Of a stretch of 64,000 nt of DNA, positions 37,800 through 50,253 are shown in pieces. The notes under the pieces are model-generated. The model was not told where the DNA came from. It saw nothing but the letters and a program-made list of their open reading frames with translations, and made no database searches. Source of the stretch: Bretschneidera sinensis (Eukaryota; Streptophyta; Magnoliopsida; Brassicales; Akaniaceae). Location: NCBI GenBank assembly GCA_023935145.1, contig CM043698.1, forward strand, positions 16,433,001 to 16,497,000, in the 5' to 3' direction. The translations under genes were made by a program, and so were the position numbers. How positions within the stretch are numbered: the stretch's first letter is position 1; each line of letters opens with the position of its first letter.

Positions 37800-38618
37800 A
37801 ACTGCAGTTGTACCACTACCATCTTTCTTTTCTTCGTCTTTTTCCTTTTTCTGCTCTTTCTTCATTTTCCTACACTTAGGCCTAATATGACCAAGCTTGT
37901 TGCAATAATGACATATAACTCATTTTATAGTTTTTGATCTCCATCTAGGCTTATCACCTGATTTATCACGACTGTAAAGAGATTTTCTGCTTTTACTTCT
38001 CCTTTTACTCTATGTAACTAGTGCCTCATCCTCAAAAGAGATTTTTTGCTCATTTCTTCTGGTTTTTTCATTAAACATGTTGTCTTTAACATGTGCCAAT
38101 CTATCATCAATAGAATTAGTAACTGATACCACCAATGTATCCAAACTGTCTGGCAATGAACTCAACAATAACAAGGCTTTTAACTTATCATCAAACATAA
38201 GCTTCAAGATTTTCAACTGGTTCAATAAACTCTGAAATTCATTCAAGTGCTCTGCAACTGAGCGACACTCTTTTTAATTCAGATTTACAAGTTTCTTGAT
38301 GATAAAAGCATTGTTCTGAGTGGACTTTCTTTCATACATAGATTCTAGCTTCTTTCATAGTGCAGTTGTATTAGTCTCAGTGGCTACATGGTGAAATACA
38401 CTTTGATCAATCCATTGTCGAATCACTTTGACAATTTTCCTATGCAAAAGCTTTCAATCTTTGTTAGTTTTGCCTATTGACTTAGTTCCATCACCTTCAA
38501 TAGGGCCATGCATATCCCTATAGTATTACAAATCAAACACTCTAGGCTTTCAAATTGAGTAATTGGTGGCAGTGAGCTTAATCATGGAACCTAAACCAAA
38601 ACCTGAATTTTCTTCCAT
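37800..38618 (-). pseudogene. Ty1/copia gag relic
   Basis: Starts at ATG 38618 (MEENSGFGLGSM), 39 bases downstream of a primer-binding site. Across frame breaks it shows the copia gag order: YERKSTQNNAFIIKKL, then LNEFQSLLNQLKILKL and LLLLSSLPDSLDTLV (an open stretch at 38246-38010), and a zinc knuckle CHYCNKLGHIRPKC near 37880-37920. At least five stops are visible. No protease, RT or 3' LTR follows; the relic ends before about 37745. Confidence 0.75.
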
Positions 38619-38656
38619 TTTAGTTTAAACAAGATTCACAACCCAATCAACCAAAA

Positions 38657-38668
38657 GCTCTGATACCA
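38657..38668 (-). other. Copia primer-binding site
   Basis: Minus strand TGGTATCAGAGC, the complement of the initiator tRNA-Met 3' end used by plant copia elements, three bases from the LTR. Confidence 0.85.
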
Positions 38669-38671
38669 CTT

Positions 38672-39273
38672 TGTTGGGAAACAAAAAACTATTTCCCTTC
38701 TTCGTGTGAATAAAATAGGAAAAAATAACAATATCAAATAACCATAGTAGAAAAAAAAAATCAAATTACAGAAATCAAGACATCAAATTTTTACGTGAAA
38801 AACCCGAAAAGGAAAAACTACGGGACCTAGTCTAGGCAAAATCTCCATTATAAAATAACGGAAATACAAAGTATATTCTCTAAGTCAACTAGATGATCAA
38901 CAAATAATTTATTGTCACCCAAAAGGTGGATTTCAATAACAATATGTCAGACAAAAATTAAACTGATCTCATTAAAATAAGTTGTAACATAAACAAACTA
39001 ATAAACGAAATACATCAACTTGAAGCCCTTACCGTGCAGAAACAACACCCAAAATTTGAGTTCAAACTGTGATGAAATCGACTTTCAAATTAAATCAAAA
39101 CAGTAAGTAAATCTCAAGAAAATATTTGCTCCAAAATTGCTTCGGTGTTTGCAAAGAAAAGAAAGAAAACTTGTATCTATAAATAAGAGAATTTTTATTA
39201 TGGTTATTTGGTATTTTTATTTTTGTGTATTTTATTCACATAAAGAAGAAAAATAGTTCTTTGTTTTCAAACA
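38672..39273 (-). repeat. Copia LTR with 46-bp inverted ends
   Basis: Begins TGTTGGGAAACAAAAAACTA and ends ...TTGTTTTCAAACA, directly beside the primer-binding site. The first 46 bases (38672-38717) match the reverse complement of the last 46 (39228-39273) with about 9 differences, far beyond the usual 2-6 bp LTR inversion. The right boundary rests on this inversion only. Confidence 0.6.
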
Positions 39274-40242
39274 AAATTACTCGTGTAAATTGTAAAACAT
39301 ACCTTCACACTAAGAACAAAATTAAAAATTAAATGCTTACACGCAAAATAATACTTATTTTTTTAATATGAAAATAATACTCTTATTAAAGAACCGAATC
39401 CAACAATGGAGAAAGAAATTATCAAAACAAAAATATAAAATTAAATGATACTCCGTATACATCATGAGTGAACTCGTCAAAGCTGAAAAATTAGAAATTT
39501 GTGATATTTGGGACAACTTTCTTAACAGCTTCCAACGTAAAAGTACATAAATTTAATTGCTATTATGGATAAATCAACTATGTTTATATTTATCTATTTT
39601 TATTATTAATAAAGTTAAAATTTTTATTTGATGTTCACTTTTTAAAATATTCTTTAAACCTCAATTTAAGTATATAAATTAAATATTTAAATAAGATAAT
39701 TAAAGATAAAATTTTATTATAATTTAAAAAACAATGTAAAATATATTATTCTTTTCGATTTTTGATTTAAAATTAATAAAATTATTCATATTAAATTTAT
39801 GTACTTATTTTTAACTTATATTTTTTTTCTCACCATTTCACTTAAATTTAACTTTTTTATTTTTTTTTATCTCTTATCTCTTACCAAAAAAAAAAAAAAT
39901 TCAACAAATAGAATGTGAGATGTTAGATGGTTCACATATTTATGGCCGTATTAGTTGTAAAAAGGACACTAGGGAAAAAATTATACGCGAAAAAAGTCTA
40001 TCCACAAAATTAATGTATGGTATTTATTGATGGGTGCATTAAATATTTAAACAACAGGACAACCATGCTATTTATTGATTAAAAAAGGGGTGGTGACGAA
40101 TCATTCTGGTTTCCAGTTTATTCTTTTTGTTTTAAAGAAAAAAATATAACAAAAAATTTATTTTGGAAATAACGGTGAAAGAAAAGTTGATGTAGAAGAA
40201 TATGAAAGTGTATTTTTTTTCAAAAAAATGATGTGGGAGAGT
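39274..40242. repeat. Intergenic block duplicated at 59400-59740
   Basis: Positions 39310-39470 and 39930-40080 align with 59440-59600 and 59640-59720 (for example AAATTATCAAAACAAAAATA, TGATACTCCGTA, GGGTGCATTAAATATTTAAA). The segment 39480-39920 is absent from the other copy and may be an insertion. No gene. Confidence 0.6.
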
Positions 40243-41138
40243 TAGAGGTGGTAAAATATAATCTGATCTAAAAATTTAACTCGATCCGATTTAAATTTGA
40301 CTCGATTTGAAAATGTATCAAAATAATATGATCTGAACTTGACTCGAAATGACTCGGATTCAAATTGACTCGAACCCGACTTGAAATGACTCAGAAACTC
40401 GAAAAGACTCTAACCTGAAATGATTTAAAAATATAATTTTTTATAAAATAAAAAAAAATTGCTTTCTAAAACAGGAATAATAATTAATTTACTAGTTTTT
40501 AAATAAAATAAATTATATTGTAACTAATTAATTATAGATTTACATGTGGTTGTATGCATGGTTTAATATTATATTAATATGAGTAATCTCATTAATTTCA
40601 AATAAAAAATAAAGAAGAATGATATATTTTGCATTGTTCTTCAAGCCATAATAAAATTTTATTTTTTAATTGTCTTCAAAAAATATAATAGAATGAAGTG
40701 ATTATATGAAATTTAATATCCAAAATTTGGTATAAGATGTTATTAGTAAAAATAACTTTATAAACCAGTTGTCTGAGATCATTTAAGATTAAATTTTGAG
40801 ACTAAGAGCCATAATATTGCATATTACGTTAAAAAATTAAATATTTTAATTTAAAAAACTAAATATTGATTTATTATTAATTAATTTTTACGATTTGATA
40901 ATGTAACTAGTTTAGTCATATTATATACAAATAAAATATTTTTTTAATTAAATATAAATATCTATTTTGTGTGACCTAGCTCGACATGATCCGAGAGTCG
41001 ATGCAACTCGACTCCTGACCTGAACGACTTATGACTCAATATAACTCGATCAAACCTAACTTAGTTAACCCAATCCAATTCGAACCCAAACCCGAATCAA
41101 ACTTCAACCCGACTGACCCGACCTGCTTGTCACCTCCA
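40243..41138. mobile_element. hAT-like non-autonomous element
   Basis: Ends TAGAGGTGGTAA and, inverted, TGGAGGTGACAA match at 9 of 12, the form typical of hAT tips. GGAGAG flanks both sides, compatible with a decayed 8-bp target duplication. Subterminal regions are rich in degenerate GACTCGAA / AACCCGA words (40270-40430, 40975-41125), possibly repeated transposase-binding sites. No ORF. Confidence 0.5.
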
Positions 41139-42530
41139 GGAGAGCCACGCATTAAATTGTCTTTGACATGTTGACAATCCCTTAATTATGTGGAGAGGAG
41201 TGGGTGGTGAGAGAGTGTTCAAGAGATCTATTTAGGCTCTACCTATGTTGCGAATCAACTCTTAGCAATGAGAAATTAGACGTCATCGTTTATAACTTTT
41301 ATGTCCTTAATTTCATTTTCGTTTTCTACTTTTTTTTTTTTTGGCTACATTAATAGAGTAAGAGATTGAAAATTCTAAAACAACCAATAAATCAAGACAC
41401 TCAATTTCCTTTTCCATTTTTTTTCACTATGAAAGAAATGTATACACAAGTTTTCTTTAATTTTTTCTGGATGCTAAAAAAACAAAAAAAGAAAAGTTTC
41501 TTTCGGTGGAGAAATAAATTGGAAACATGGTGTTATGCAGAATCCAGAAACAGAATAAAGGCAAAGCAAGTGTAATGACTTATTCCTTTACGTAAATTAC
41601 AAAAGTCTCCTTGAATTTAAGTGAAAATTACAATTTGCATATTTGAAAATTTTCTAAACTTTAAAACATAATTTTAAAATCTTGATGCATTTAAATCAAC
41701 ATTTATCACTTGTTAATAAGTTTCCTTAACCATCCGTTAACAAGCATCCAGATTGAGAATTTTAATTTTAATTTAAAATTAAATGCCACTTCAAATATAT
41801 CATTCGTTGATGACTATGAATGTGTGTACGTATGAATTTTATATAAGGATATATTTGTAAATTCTTATAAAATTTTGCATTCATTTTAACGAAATTATCT
41901 TAATTATTATTTTTTTCTTTATTATTTTCTGCATTTTTAAATATTAAACAATAACATTCAGAGAAAATGATCAAGGACACTGATTTTGGACGTTTATTAT
42001 GTTTGAAGTCCTTTCTGTGATAACAAATAGAAAAAGAGGTGAATATATACACATTTTTTGTTTACAGAAATATAATCATCCAATCTTTTCTTAAATTTAC
42101 TAATAAAATTAATTTCTCAGTTTCCAGAAAATATATTAAGATGATGTTTGGAACAAATGAGTTTTATAAATTTTATAGAAGAATTCATATACAATTCCAT
42201 TTATTGTCCTGTTTGGAAAGTCAATAAATTGTAGAGTTCATATGTAATGAATTCAACAGGTATGGATTTAACTTATTGTAAATTCTATCAAAATTGATGA
42301 AATTATCAAATAAATTTCATAAAATAAAGAGCAAAAAATTATGTTGACCAAAATATTCTTTCCCTCCCTCTGTTCCACAATCTTCCTCTCCTTTTCAATT
42401 ATTTAATTATTCTAAATATTTTAAACATGAGAATTCAATTGAAATATATAATTTAATATAAAAAAGTCAAATATAAAAATTCATTTCAATTAATTTCTAA
42501 ATGATTTTTTTTTCTGATTCATTTGAAAAT
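41139..42530. repeat. Intergenic block related to 47540-48300
   Basis: 41150-41620 aligns with 47540-47870 (CCCTTAATTA, AGGCT(C/T)T(A/G)CCTATGTT, TCTTAGCAATG, CACAAGTTTTCTTT) and 42000-42110 with 48180-48280. Small frames here (41366-41575, 42039-42227) are not conserved between the copies and are not supported as genes. Confidence 0.6.
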
Positions 42531-43253
42531 TGTTGGAATTAAGAATTGAAAAGAAACTTTATATTATTAATTGATGATATGAATAATAAGAAACTTAATT
42601 AGAACTCTCAACATAGACCTAATTAGAACTTTCAACATTCCCCTTTAAATTGGAGCATAAATATACACTAACTTGTTAAAAAAAAAAAAAAAAAACCTCA
42701 TACCAACAACAAACCTCATCTAATCTGAAGCAAATAAACTCAAACTCATAAATTACAATAACCCATGAGAACAAGTCGGTGCTCCACACTCACGACAAAC
42801 AATTAGCTCGGATCAACAAGACATTGATTTTTTTTTCGTCTTGCTTTTTTACTAACGTTGACTTTGACTTGAATGAGCTACGATCATTGAGTCATGAGGA
42901 TACAACATTAACACAGGTTGGATCTGGTTAACAATATCAACATGTATGGGTCAACAACATCAACATCAGGGTGAAAGAACTCTTATTCTTCTTTAACGTT
43001 TTCTTGAACTTTTATTCTTTTTCAACCTTTTTTTGATGTACAACATCGGGGTTGCACCGGAAAAATTACCCAAAAAAACAAAACAAAAACTAAAAAAGAT
43101 TCTAATATATATATTAATTGTGTTTATCTCAAATAACCTCCAGGATCTCAAACCTTGAGCTTTGATACCATGTTGGAATTAAGAATTGTAAAGAAACTTT
43201 GTATTATTAATTGATGACATGAATAATAGGAAATTTAATTAGGACTCTCAACA
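42531..43253 (-). mobile_element. TRIM retrotransposon with target-site duplication
   Basis: A 723-bp element with direct terminal repeats TGTTGGAATTAAGAATTG ... CTCTCAACA at 42531-42613 (extended to 42637 by a 24-bp internal duplication) and 43171-43253. On the minus strand TGGTATCAAAGC (43170-43159) is an initiator tRNA-Met-type primer site touching the 5' LTR, and AAAGGGGAA beside 42637 is the polypurine tract. AAAAT flanks both ends (42526-42530, 43254-43258). There is no coding capacity, so it depends on enzymes from other elements. Confidence 0.92.
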
Positions 43254-44160
43254 AAAATAAATGAATTGCATTTCATTTGGTTTCAAATAGAGTGTAAAGG
43301 GAATTGGAAGCCTATCTTTTATTTTGATTTCTTCTAGCTAGCAAAAGATTATGCATCGATCATGTGTTCCATATTCTTTTTCTTTTCTAAAAAATGTTGG
43401 AAAGTAAAAAGTGTCATTTTTAATAACGTTGTATGAGTGTCATCACATATGGATGAGACACAAATATTGATGAATAGCAAATCACTAGACAAATTTGCTT
43501 CAACCGATCATAACGAGAATAATCGAAATGTGCTTCGTATTCCTCAACTACAAAAGCTACTCATCTAAATTTAAAAGTCCAAATAGGACTCCATAAAATC
43601 GATATAATTATGCCAATAAAGTTTTAAGTTTGACTCTCGTTGATGTGAGTTATTTATCCGATTTATATTGGTTATTTCTCTCACTATAGTTGAGTAATTA
43701 ATATGATAGTATTATTGATTTTTATATGGATTATATGGTAGTACAATAAGCTTATGTTGTAATCAAAATCAATCATTATATTTGTATTGAACATTACTTC
43801 AAATAAAAATAAATAAACATTGCAATTCTAATAAACAATGACTTATATCAAAATACTGAATGGTCTTAGCCTGGAAGTTTTTGTGCTGCCCCCAAAAATA
43901 TATATATCATATCACATGTAGATTAACCTCAATTTTGAAGTATGAGGCCATTAAATTAAATAGGTGTTGAAGTCAAAAATTACAATTTACTGTTTTTGAA
44001 ATTTTACTTTGAGCATGCTAAATTACTTGAAATAATTTTGCCTAAGCAATCAAAAGAAGAAAATAAAAATGAGCAACTCAATTATCACATGTCTAAGAAC
44101 TGTTGTTGTCGAAGTGGATTTCAATAGTAAGGTATCTGCTCCACCCTTGGTGCCGCGAGG
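43254..44160. repeat. Intergenic block related to 48290-48560
   Basis: GGGAATTGGAAGCCTATCTT at 43300 matches GGGAATTGGGTGCCTATCTT at 48303, continuing to the CTCAACTACAAAAG region, with further similarity at 43860-43900 and 48490-48510. No gene. Confidence 0.55.
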
Positions 44161-45510
44161 CCAAAGGACTTGATGAGAGTCAGAAAATGCATCTTAACAG
44201 TACTTATTTGTTAGCATTTTAGGGTTGATCTAGGTTTGAATTACATTTTTTATACCTTAACAACTCTAAAGTGATATTCGTGGATCATTGATCTATTTCG
44301 GTGCATTTTCAGGTACCTTGAGTCCAAAAGAGGTGGAAAGCCATCATAGCTTAAAGCACGGTGCTTCGATGCACATCAGATTGAAGGCATGGTTGCGGAA
44401 GGACAAAATGAAGAGAAACAAAGTCTTTAGTGTGTGTGCTATGGCCTGAAAAGTCTAAGCCTCGGCCTCTAGAACCATGCCCAGAACCTTGCAAAATCCG
44501 GAAGAAGACCACCAGTGTGCGCCACGGCCTGGACCAATCTTGGTCACGGCCTACAGAATCATGAAGAAAAACACAAAAGGTTGAGCCGCGGCCTAGATTA
44601 ATGTGAGCCGCGGCGCGAGCTCGATGCTTTGTTTCCGAGTCACGACTTAATTAGGGTTTTAATGATAGTTTAAACCCGAACACACCCTTGGACCTTTTGT
44701 ATTATAAATAGATCACTTAAGGTTTGATAAGAGAAAAAACATCAAGGCTGGAAAACTCAAGAAGGCTGCCACATTCTCCTCCATCAAAGTGTTCAAGAAT
44801 GAGACTCATGGCCAACTAATCTCCAAGCAAGGCAAATGGATGAATCCCTAGGTGCAGTTTTTCTTATTTTCCATTATTGATTCGGTTGTAGTTTGGATTT
44901 ATTGTCAAAACATTGTTATGATTTCCTCTTTGATTTAATTAGAAGATTTTCTCTTAATCCGGTGATTGTATCTTCCTCCTCGATATAAGTCTAGTCATGC
45001 TCTTCTTATGTCAAGATTGTTGGATGTGATTGAGTCTGGTAGATTTATCTTTTAGGTTTGTCCATTACTGCGATATTGTCATTAAAATATATTGTCGTTT
45101 CTTGATAAATCTATAGGATAGGTCATGTGTGCTTACATCGAAAGTAAAGAGTAATTCATATCAATTACATTAGGGTTTACACGTGCTTTGATTGAATATT
45201 TACCGATTGCTTGTTTGGGATGTGAAACTAGTAATCAAGATAAAAACAATTGAATCAAGGAATAAGCCAACGAACCTAGAGAGGATTCCCGGACCCTTGT
45301 TGTTTCTCTATTATATTCTTCAATCTATTTACACAATTTTCTCACATCACTTTATTATCAAAACTCTGATTTTCTCACTTGATCTTTATCGTTCGTGTTA
45401 AGGTTTACACTTTTCCTTTGTAGTTCACTTTTCCTCATGGGATCGACACCTCAACTATACACAATAACCGCGTATTAGTTTGAGCGTAATCAAGACTCCA
45501 CTACCATAAA
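44161..45510. repeat. GC-richer dispersed repeat, possibly LTR-derived
   Basis: Contains repeated (G/C)CGGCCT(A/G)GA words (44430-44610), a TATAAATAG box at 44702-44710, and a TGGGATCGACACC motif at 45440, a style seen in flanks of plant LTR elements. I could not define ends, and no frame has a known domain. Confidence 0.3.
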
Positions 45511-45831
45511 CTCCCTTTGCCATCTTGACTTCATTGACGGATTCGTTTCCTTTTTCAACATTCACCAAGCTGTGATCAAGAAGAAAGCCATGTACTCTAT
45601 TGTATGAGCTTTCATCACTTTTGTCATTTGATTTGATAATTATGTTATCTACATTAATTTGATAAAAATGATTATATAATTAGGTGCAAAATATTGCTCA
45701 TTTTGATTACATTAATTTAAAAGAAAAAATTGGAAAATATCTTTCAATTCATACTGAAAATAAATACTTATCTTATTTTTATATCATACATTTTCTTTTT
45801 GATATGACCGAAAGAAGTTAGTATGAACTTA

Positions 45832-46427
45832 TGTTGGATTTTTTTTTATTTTAAAAACAAAGACAATCAACTGTGTTTAGAGACAGTCGACTGTCATTTG
45901 GACAGAAACTTTCAACAGTCAACTATATCTAATACCTGATCCAAAGACTTAAGGCAGTCGATTGTGATTTTTAGGCAGTCGACTGTTTGATTGTGTTTTT
46001 TGAAAATTCAAAATTCCCCAACGAGTCTTTCTTCAAGAGTTGTTTTTCTCCAAAAGTTATGTCTTTTAAGTCACAACTCTTGATATTTCTGGCTGTTGGA
46101 AGTTTTAAAACTCCTATAAATATATCAAATAACTTTCAAAAAATAATTAATTCATTTTTTACAGAATTCTTCTTCTTCTTTCTCTTCTAAATTCTAAAAT
46201 TTCTACAGCCTAAGTTTTTTATTGTTTCATAAGAGAATTCAAAAGAGAACCTTTGAATTTGCTCTCAAAAATTCTCAGTGACTCTGCGTATTCTGAAGGA
46301 CTATTTTTCTAAACCCAGAGTAATCAAGTGAGGACAAATAGAATCTTAAAAATAACATTAATACGCATCTCAAAGTCTTTATTTTTTTGTAATTTTTACA
46401 CTCTATATCCACATTTTTTTTCCAACA
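45832..46427 (+). repeat. Probable solo LTR with CAGTCGACTG palindromes
   Basis: Ends TGTTGGATTTTTTTT and TTTTTTTTCCAACA form an 8-14 bp inverted match. A plus-strand TATAAATATA lies at 46116-46125. The flanks ACTTA and ATCTA agree only at 3 of 5, so the target duplication is doubtful. The first 160 bp hold GACAGTCGACTGTC (45882-45895), CAGTCGACTG (45976-45985) and three near copies. The frame at 45987-46190 lies in the LTR and is not a supported gene. Confidence 0.5.
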
Positions 46428-49400
46428 ATCTACGTGTAAAAGCGGTAAAAAATAATTGACAAATTTTTCCATAAGTTTAAGCCATGAAAAAGCGTCAGAC
46501 TATTATTTTATTGGCTAGCATACCCTTTTATGTGCAAACCAATGAAGAATTAATTGGTTTGCTTGTGGACCCAATTAAGTGTAAAATGAGGTGCAAGTCC
46601 AATAGGGATTAAGGGGCTTAAAAGGAAAGTGTGGATTAAGCATTGGATGAAGTAATAATGCAAATTGGGTTACGCAAAACTCAAAATCAGGATCGGGAGG
46701 TATTGAGTTTGGAGGTATGATACCATATAAAATAGATAATTAAATGAATAATTATCTTAATAGCTTAGTTTGATGAAATGACTCAATTATTTTTTTTTAT
46801 AGTCTAACAAAATAAAGATAATTAGTATAGCAAGGAAAATCTATAATAATATGAAAAATAAGAGAAGCCGACTTAAGTGTAACAAATTTAATTGAATTTT
46901 GAAAAAATTCCAAAAATATCCATATAATTTAGTGCAAATTAACTACAATTGCACATTCTTATATTAAAAGTATACAAATGCACTATTAAATTCCAACAAT
47001 GATTAGTCTATATTGATAAAAAAAAAAAAAAAAAACCACATAAAAATCACGTAAAATGAAAGTATTTTAATCCGTTGACATTTAATTCTTAACAAATGAT
47101 CGCTATTAGACCCATTGGACTAGTTTGAACTAATTATTGTTGGAGTTTAGGAATGTATTAGTGTATGAGACCGCAATTGTAGTTTGCACTAAAGTATAAG
47201 AGTGTTTTGTAATTTTTTCTTGAGTTTAACAACAGATATGTACACAGAGAAGTGCATAATATGAAAATAAGAGGAAGAAATTAAGTGTATTTTTTGAATT
47301 TCGAGGAAAATTCAATAAGATTTCTATAAATTTAGTACAAGAAAGAAGAAAATGGTAAAATGATCAAAGTTGCAATATTAAGAAATAAGTAAACGCTCGA
47401 TATTAAGAAATATGTAAACGCTTACTCTCTAGTTGTTGTTTCTTTACTAATGGCCTGTGATCCCCAGCTTCTGAGGTGAAAGCACTCTCACATGAAGAAA
47501 ATGAAAGTGTTTTGCAATAAATGATGAAGAAGAGCCATGCAATAATCTGTCTCCTCATGTTAACAACCCCTTAATTACATGCAGTGGGAAGTATGGGAGA
47601 GTAGAGAAAGTTTTCAAAAGATTTTTTATTTAGGCTTTGCCTATGTTAATCAATTCTTAGCAATGGAATACACATGCATGGTCACCATTTATAAGGCCTT
47701 TATTTCATTTTTTGACCATTAAAGAAAAGTGTATAATACACAAGTTTTCTTTCGGTGAGGCAATTTTCCCCGACAGAATAAATAGCAATGTCGAGGTAAG
47801 TTTATTGCTTTTCTAAAAAATTTCAGAAACTTATGCTTGTGTCCTTTAAATTACAAATTTACCTATATTTTTGTCCCTAAAATTAGAGATTTCAAGAATG
47901 CAAATGTATAAGTATAGTTTGGCCTAACTGTTAAGCGAAAAATATATTTCTAAGAAAACTTTGAAATTGAAAATATGATTTTAAAAAGCTGAATTTGTGT
48001 TAGATAAAAAGCTTTATATTATTTTAACAAACACTGAATAATTTTTAATTCTGCATATATTTTATCAAAAACTGTTTCAAAATTTATAATTTATCTTTTT
48101 TTTATATTTATTTTCCATTAACACATGAAGAGTAAGAAGAATATACCTTTGGACAGCTACTAAAATCAAAGTCCCTTTTGGTGATTGTTAATAGAAAAAA
48201 GGAAAAAGTAAAGACATTTTTTTTCTTTACAAGAATATTGTCATCCATTCTTTTCTTAAATTGGCTAACAAAAATTCCCCATTTGCCTAAAAGAATATCA
48301 AGGGAATTGGGTGCCTATCTTTAATATTTTACTTTGATTTGGTCTAGAAAAGAAAAAGGGGTTTTTTATGCACTGATCCATGTGCTTCATATTCCTCCTC
48401 CAAATAGAAAAGTTGGTCATTCAAGTATCAAAATCCCCACCACGGCTTCATAAATAGTAATTATGATAAACAATCATTTATATTTTTATACCAAAAGACT
48501 AAAGTGGTCTCAGCTTGAAAATTGAGAGACCATTTTCTTTTTTGCCAAGGACTAGCATCTGGTCTTCAATGTTTTGGTTGAAAATTTAAATTGGTCCTGC
48601 AACTTTCAATTCCAGCATTTAACTTCCTTTAGAGTTTCGGGCTTTTAGTTTTGTTCGATGTTGTTCCTCTTCCCGGTTATCGAGGTTGTTTAATTTTTTC
48701 CACCTAAGATGTTTTTCCACATGCACTTTTCAATATTGCAATGTAAAACCATCTTGATAACCAACATGGAAGCCCAGCCATAAAATACAAAGACTATGAA
48801 GCAAACAAACCCAGTAAAAGGGCGCAGCAACCAAAAAACAGAACCAACTTGGAAGAAAGACTACAATTGAGTTCGATAATAAACCATAGACATAATAACT
48901 CAAAAATTTTAAATTTGAGTTTGGAGAGTCTATCAATTAAAGGCCTAATATGAACCCAAAAATTTAAGCTAATAGACTTTAGGTCAACACTATATATATG
49001 CCATTTACTTATCTAATTTCTTTTCTATGTGGGATTAGTTTTCCACATTTTCTCATTCACATGTGAATATTCTCAACAATAAAAATAACAACAATTATTT
49101 GAAATTATTTTCAATTCTAATTTAAGTAATATATATATATATATATATTAATTTCAATATTATTGGATTAATTACATTATTATATAAGTTTGATAATAAA
49201 AAAATTAAACGCGGTTATGAAAATCAAAGCAAATTGTAAATTCCTTTTTCTTTTTAATTAGACATGTTGGAATTATTTGTGTATAAATGCTTTAATTCTT
49301 GTTATTAATAAGAATTTGTACTAACAATTAAACACAATAATTAATGAAATAAAAGACAAAGAAACTTAGTTATAAATGCATGCAAAAACGGTCTTTAAAA

Positions 49401-49954
49401 GTAGATTTCACATTCTCAAAATCTTTGACTTGACGCGTATGATCTCAACGCGTCTACCGTTCAGAATTTGACTATATACAAATATATAAAATTTTAATAA
49501 ATAGTATATAGTTTATTACAAAAATGAAATAGAATATATTAATTTAAGGGGTCCTATTCTTTTTTAATTTAGACAAATAAACCCTCACGTATGGATCCAA
49601 TTAATTAAGAATATTGTTATTAAGTAAGGTCAAACTTATTAGAAAATGTTCATGACAACATCTTTTTGTTAGTTCGTTTTTCTAACTTTATCCTTACTAA
49701 GATGATAATCTAAATTTTGTTTCTCCGTGATCCGGAATTTCAAGAGAGATCATACAAATTTATTTCTACATCATCTAACATTTATATAACTTTTATTTTT
49801 TTAACAGCCAAAAAAATTTATTGATATTGATAATTAAGAAACAAAACTACAGAGAAATGAAGTTTACAACCAAAAATCAACAAACCGAACAACAGATAAT
49901 TTAAGTATTATGTTACTCAAAGGATTATCTGTTGCACTCACTTCTGTATTTGCC
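46428..49954. other. AT-rich intergenic DNA
   Basis: No gene seen. 47540-48560 is the partner of the 41150-43900 block and lacks the TRIM. 49485-49800 is similar to 56430-56640 beyond the start of gene D. 49130-49150 is an (AT)n run. The cysteine-rich minus-strand frame at 48730-48936 looks like LINE 3'-end sequence. Confidence 0.45.
49800..49900 (-). mobile_element. LINE 3' end
   Basis: Minus strand ...GTTGATTTTTGGTTGTAAAC, then AATAAATTTTTTTGGCTGTTAAAAAAA. It closely resembles the tail at 56645-56840. 5' extent unclear. Confidence 0.45.
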
Positions 49955-49959
49955 TTCAC

Positions 49960-50223
49960 TGCAAGAAAATATAGATTGAAGAGGTTGCATAGATAGAATG
50001 GTGAAAATCGTCTTAATCATTTCAATAACAAACTTGATTGTTAAATAGCTTTACAGAGAACTGAAATAAAAAAATGAAAGCAATAACATAACCCACATTT
50101 AATAACTGCTACAAGCGTGATAGGAAGACTAAATCAATAAGTAACAAACATCCCAACATAAAAGAAAAATACATACGTGGTAATAACTTACCATTTAAAC
50201 AATGCACTAAACATAAATCAAAA
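49960..50223 (-). repeat. 3' LTR of copia element
   Basis: TGCAAGAAAATATAGATTGA ... CATAAATCAAAA. The terminal base pair toward the interior is mutated (expected CA). Confidence 0.9.
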
Positions 50224-50236
50224 TTTCCTCCCTTAA
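50224..50236 (-). other. Copia polypurine tract
   Basis: Minus strand AAGGGAGGAAA adjoining the 3' LTR. Confidence 0.8.
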
Positions 50237-50253
50237 ATTGAATGCTGCAAGCT

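Noticed and set aside
44161..45510. Protein-coding gene in the GC-richer stretch
   Set aside because: No frame longer than about 70 codons and no motif; the repeated CGGCCT words suggest a repeat element.
46590..46760. Primer-binding site at GAGGTATGATACCATATAA near 46713
   Set aside because: It only partly resembles the tRNA-Met complement and has no LTR end next to it.
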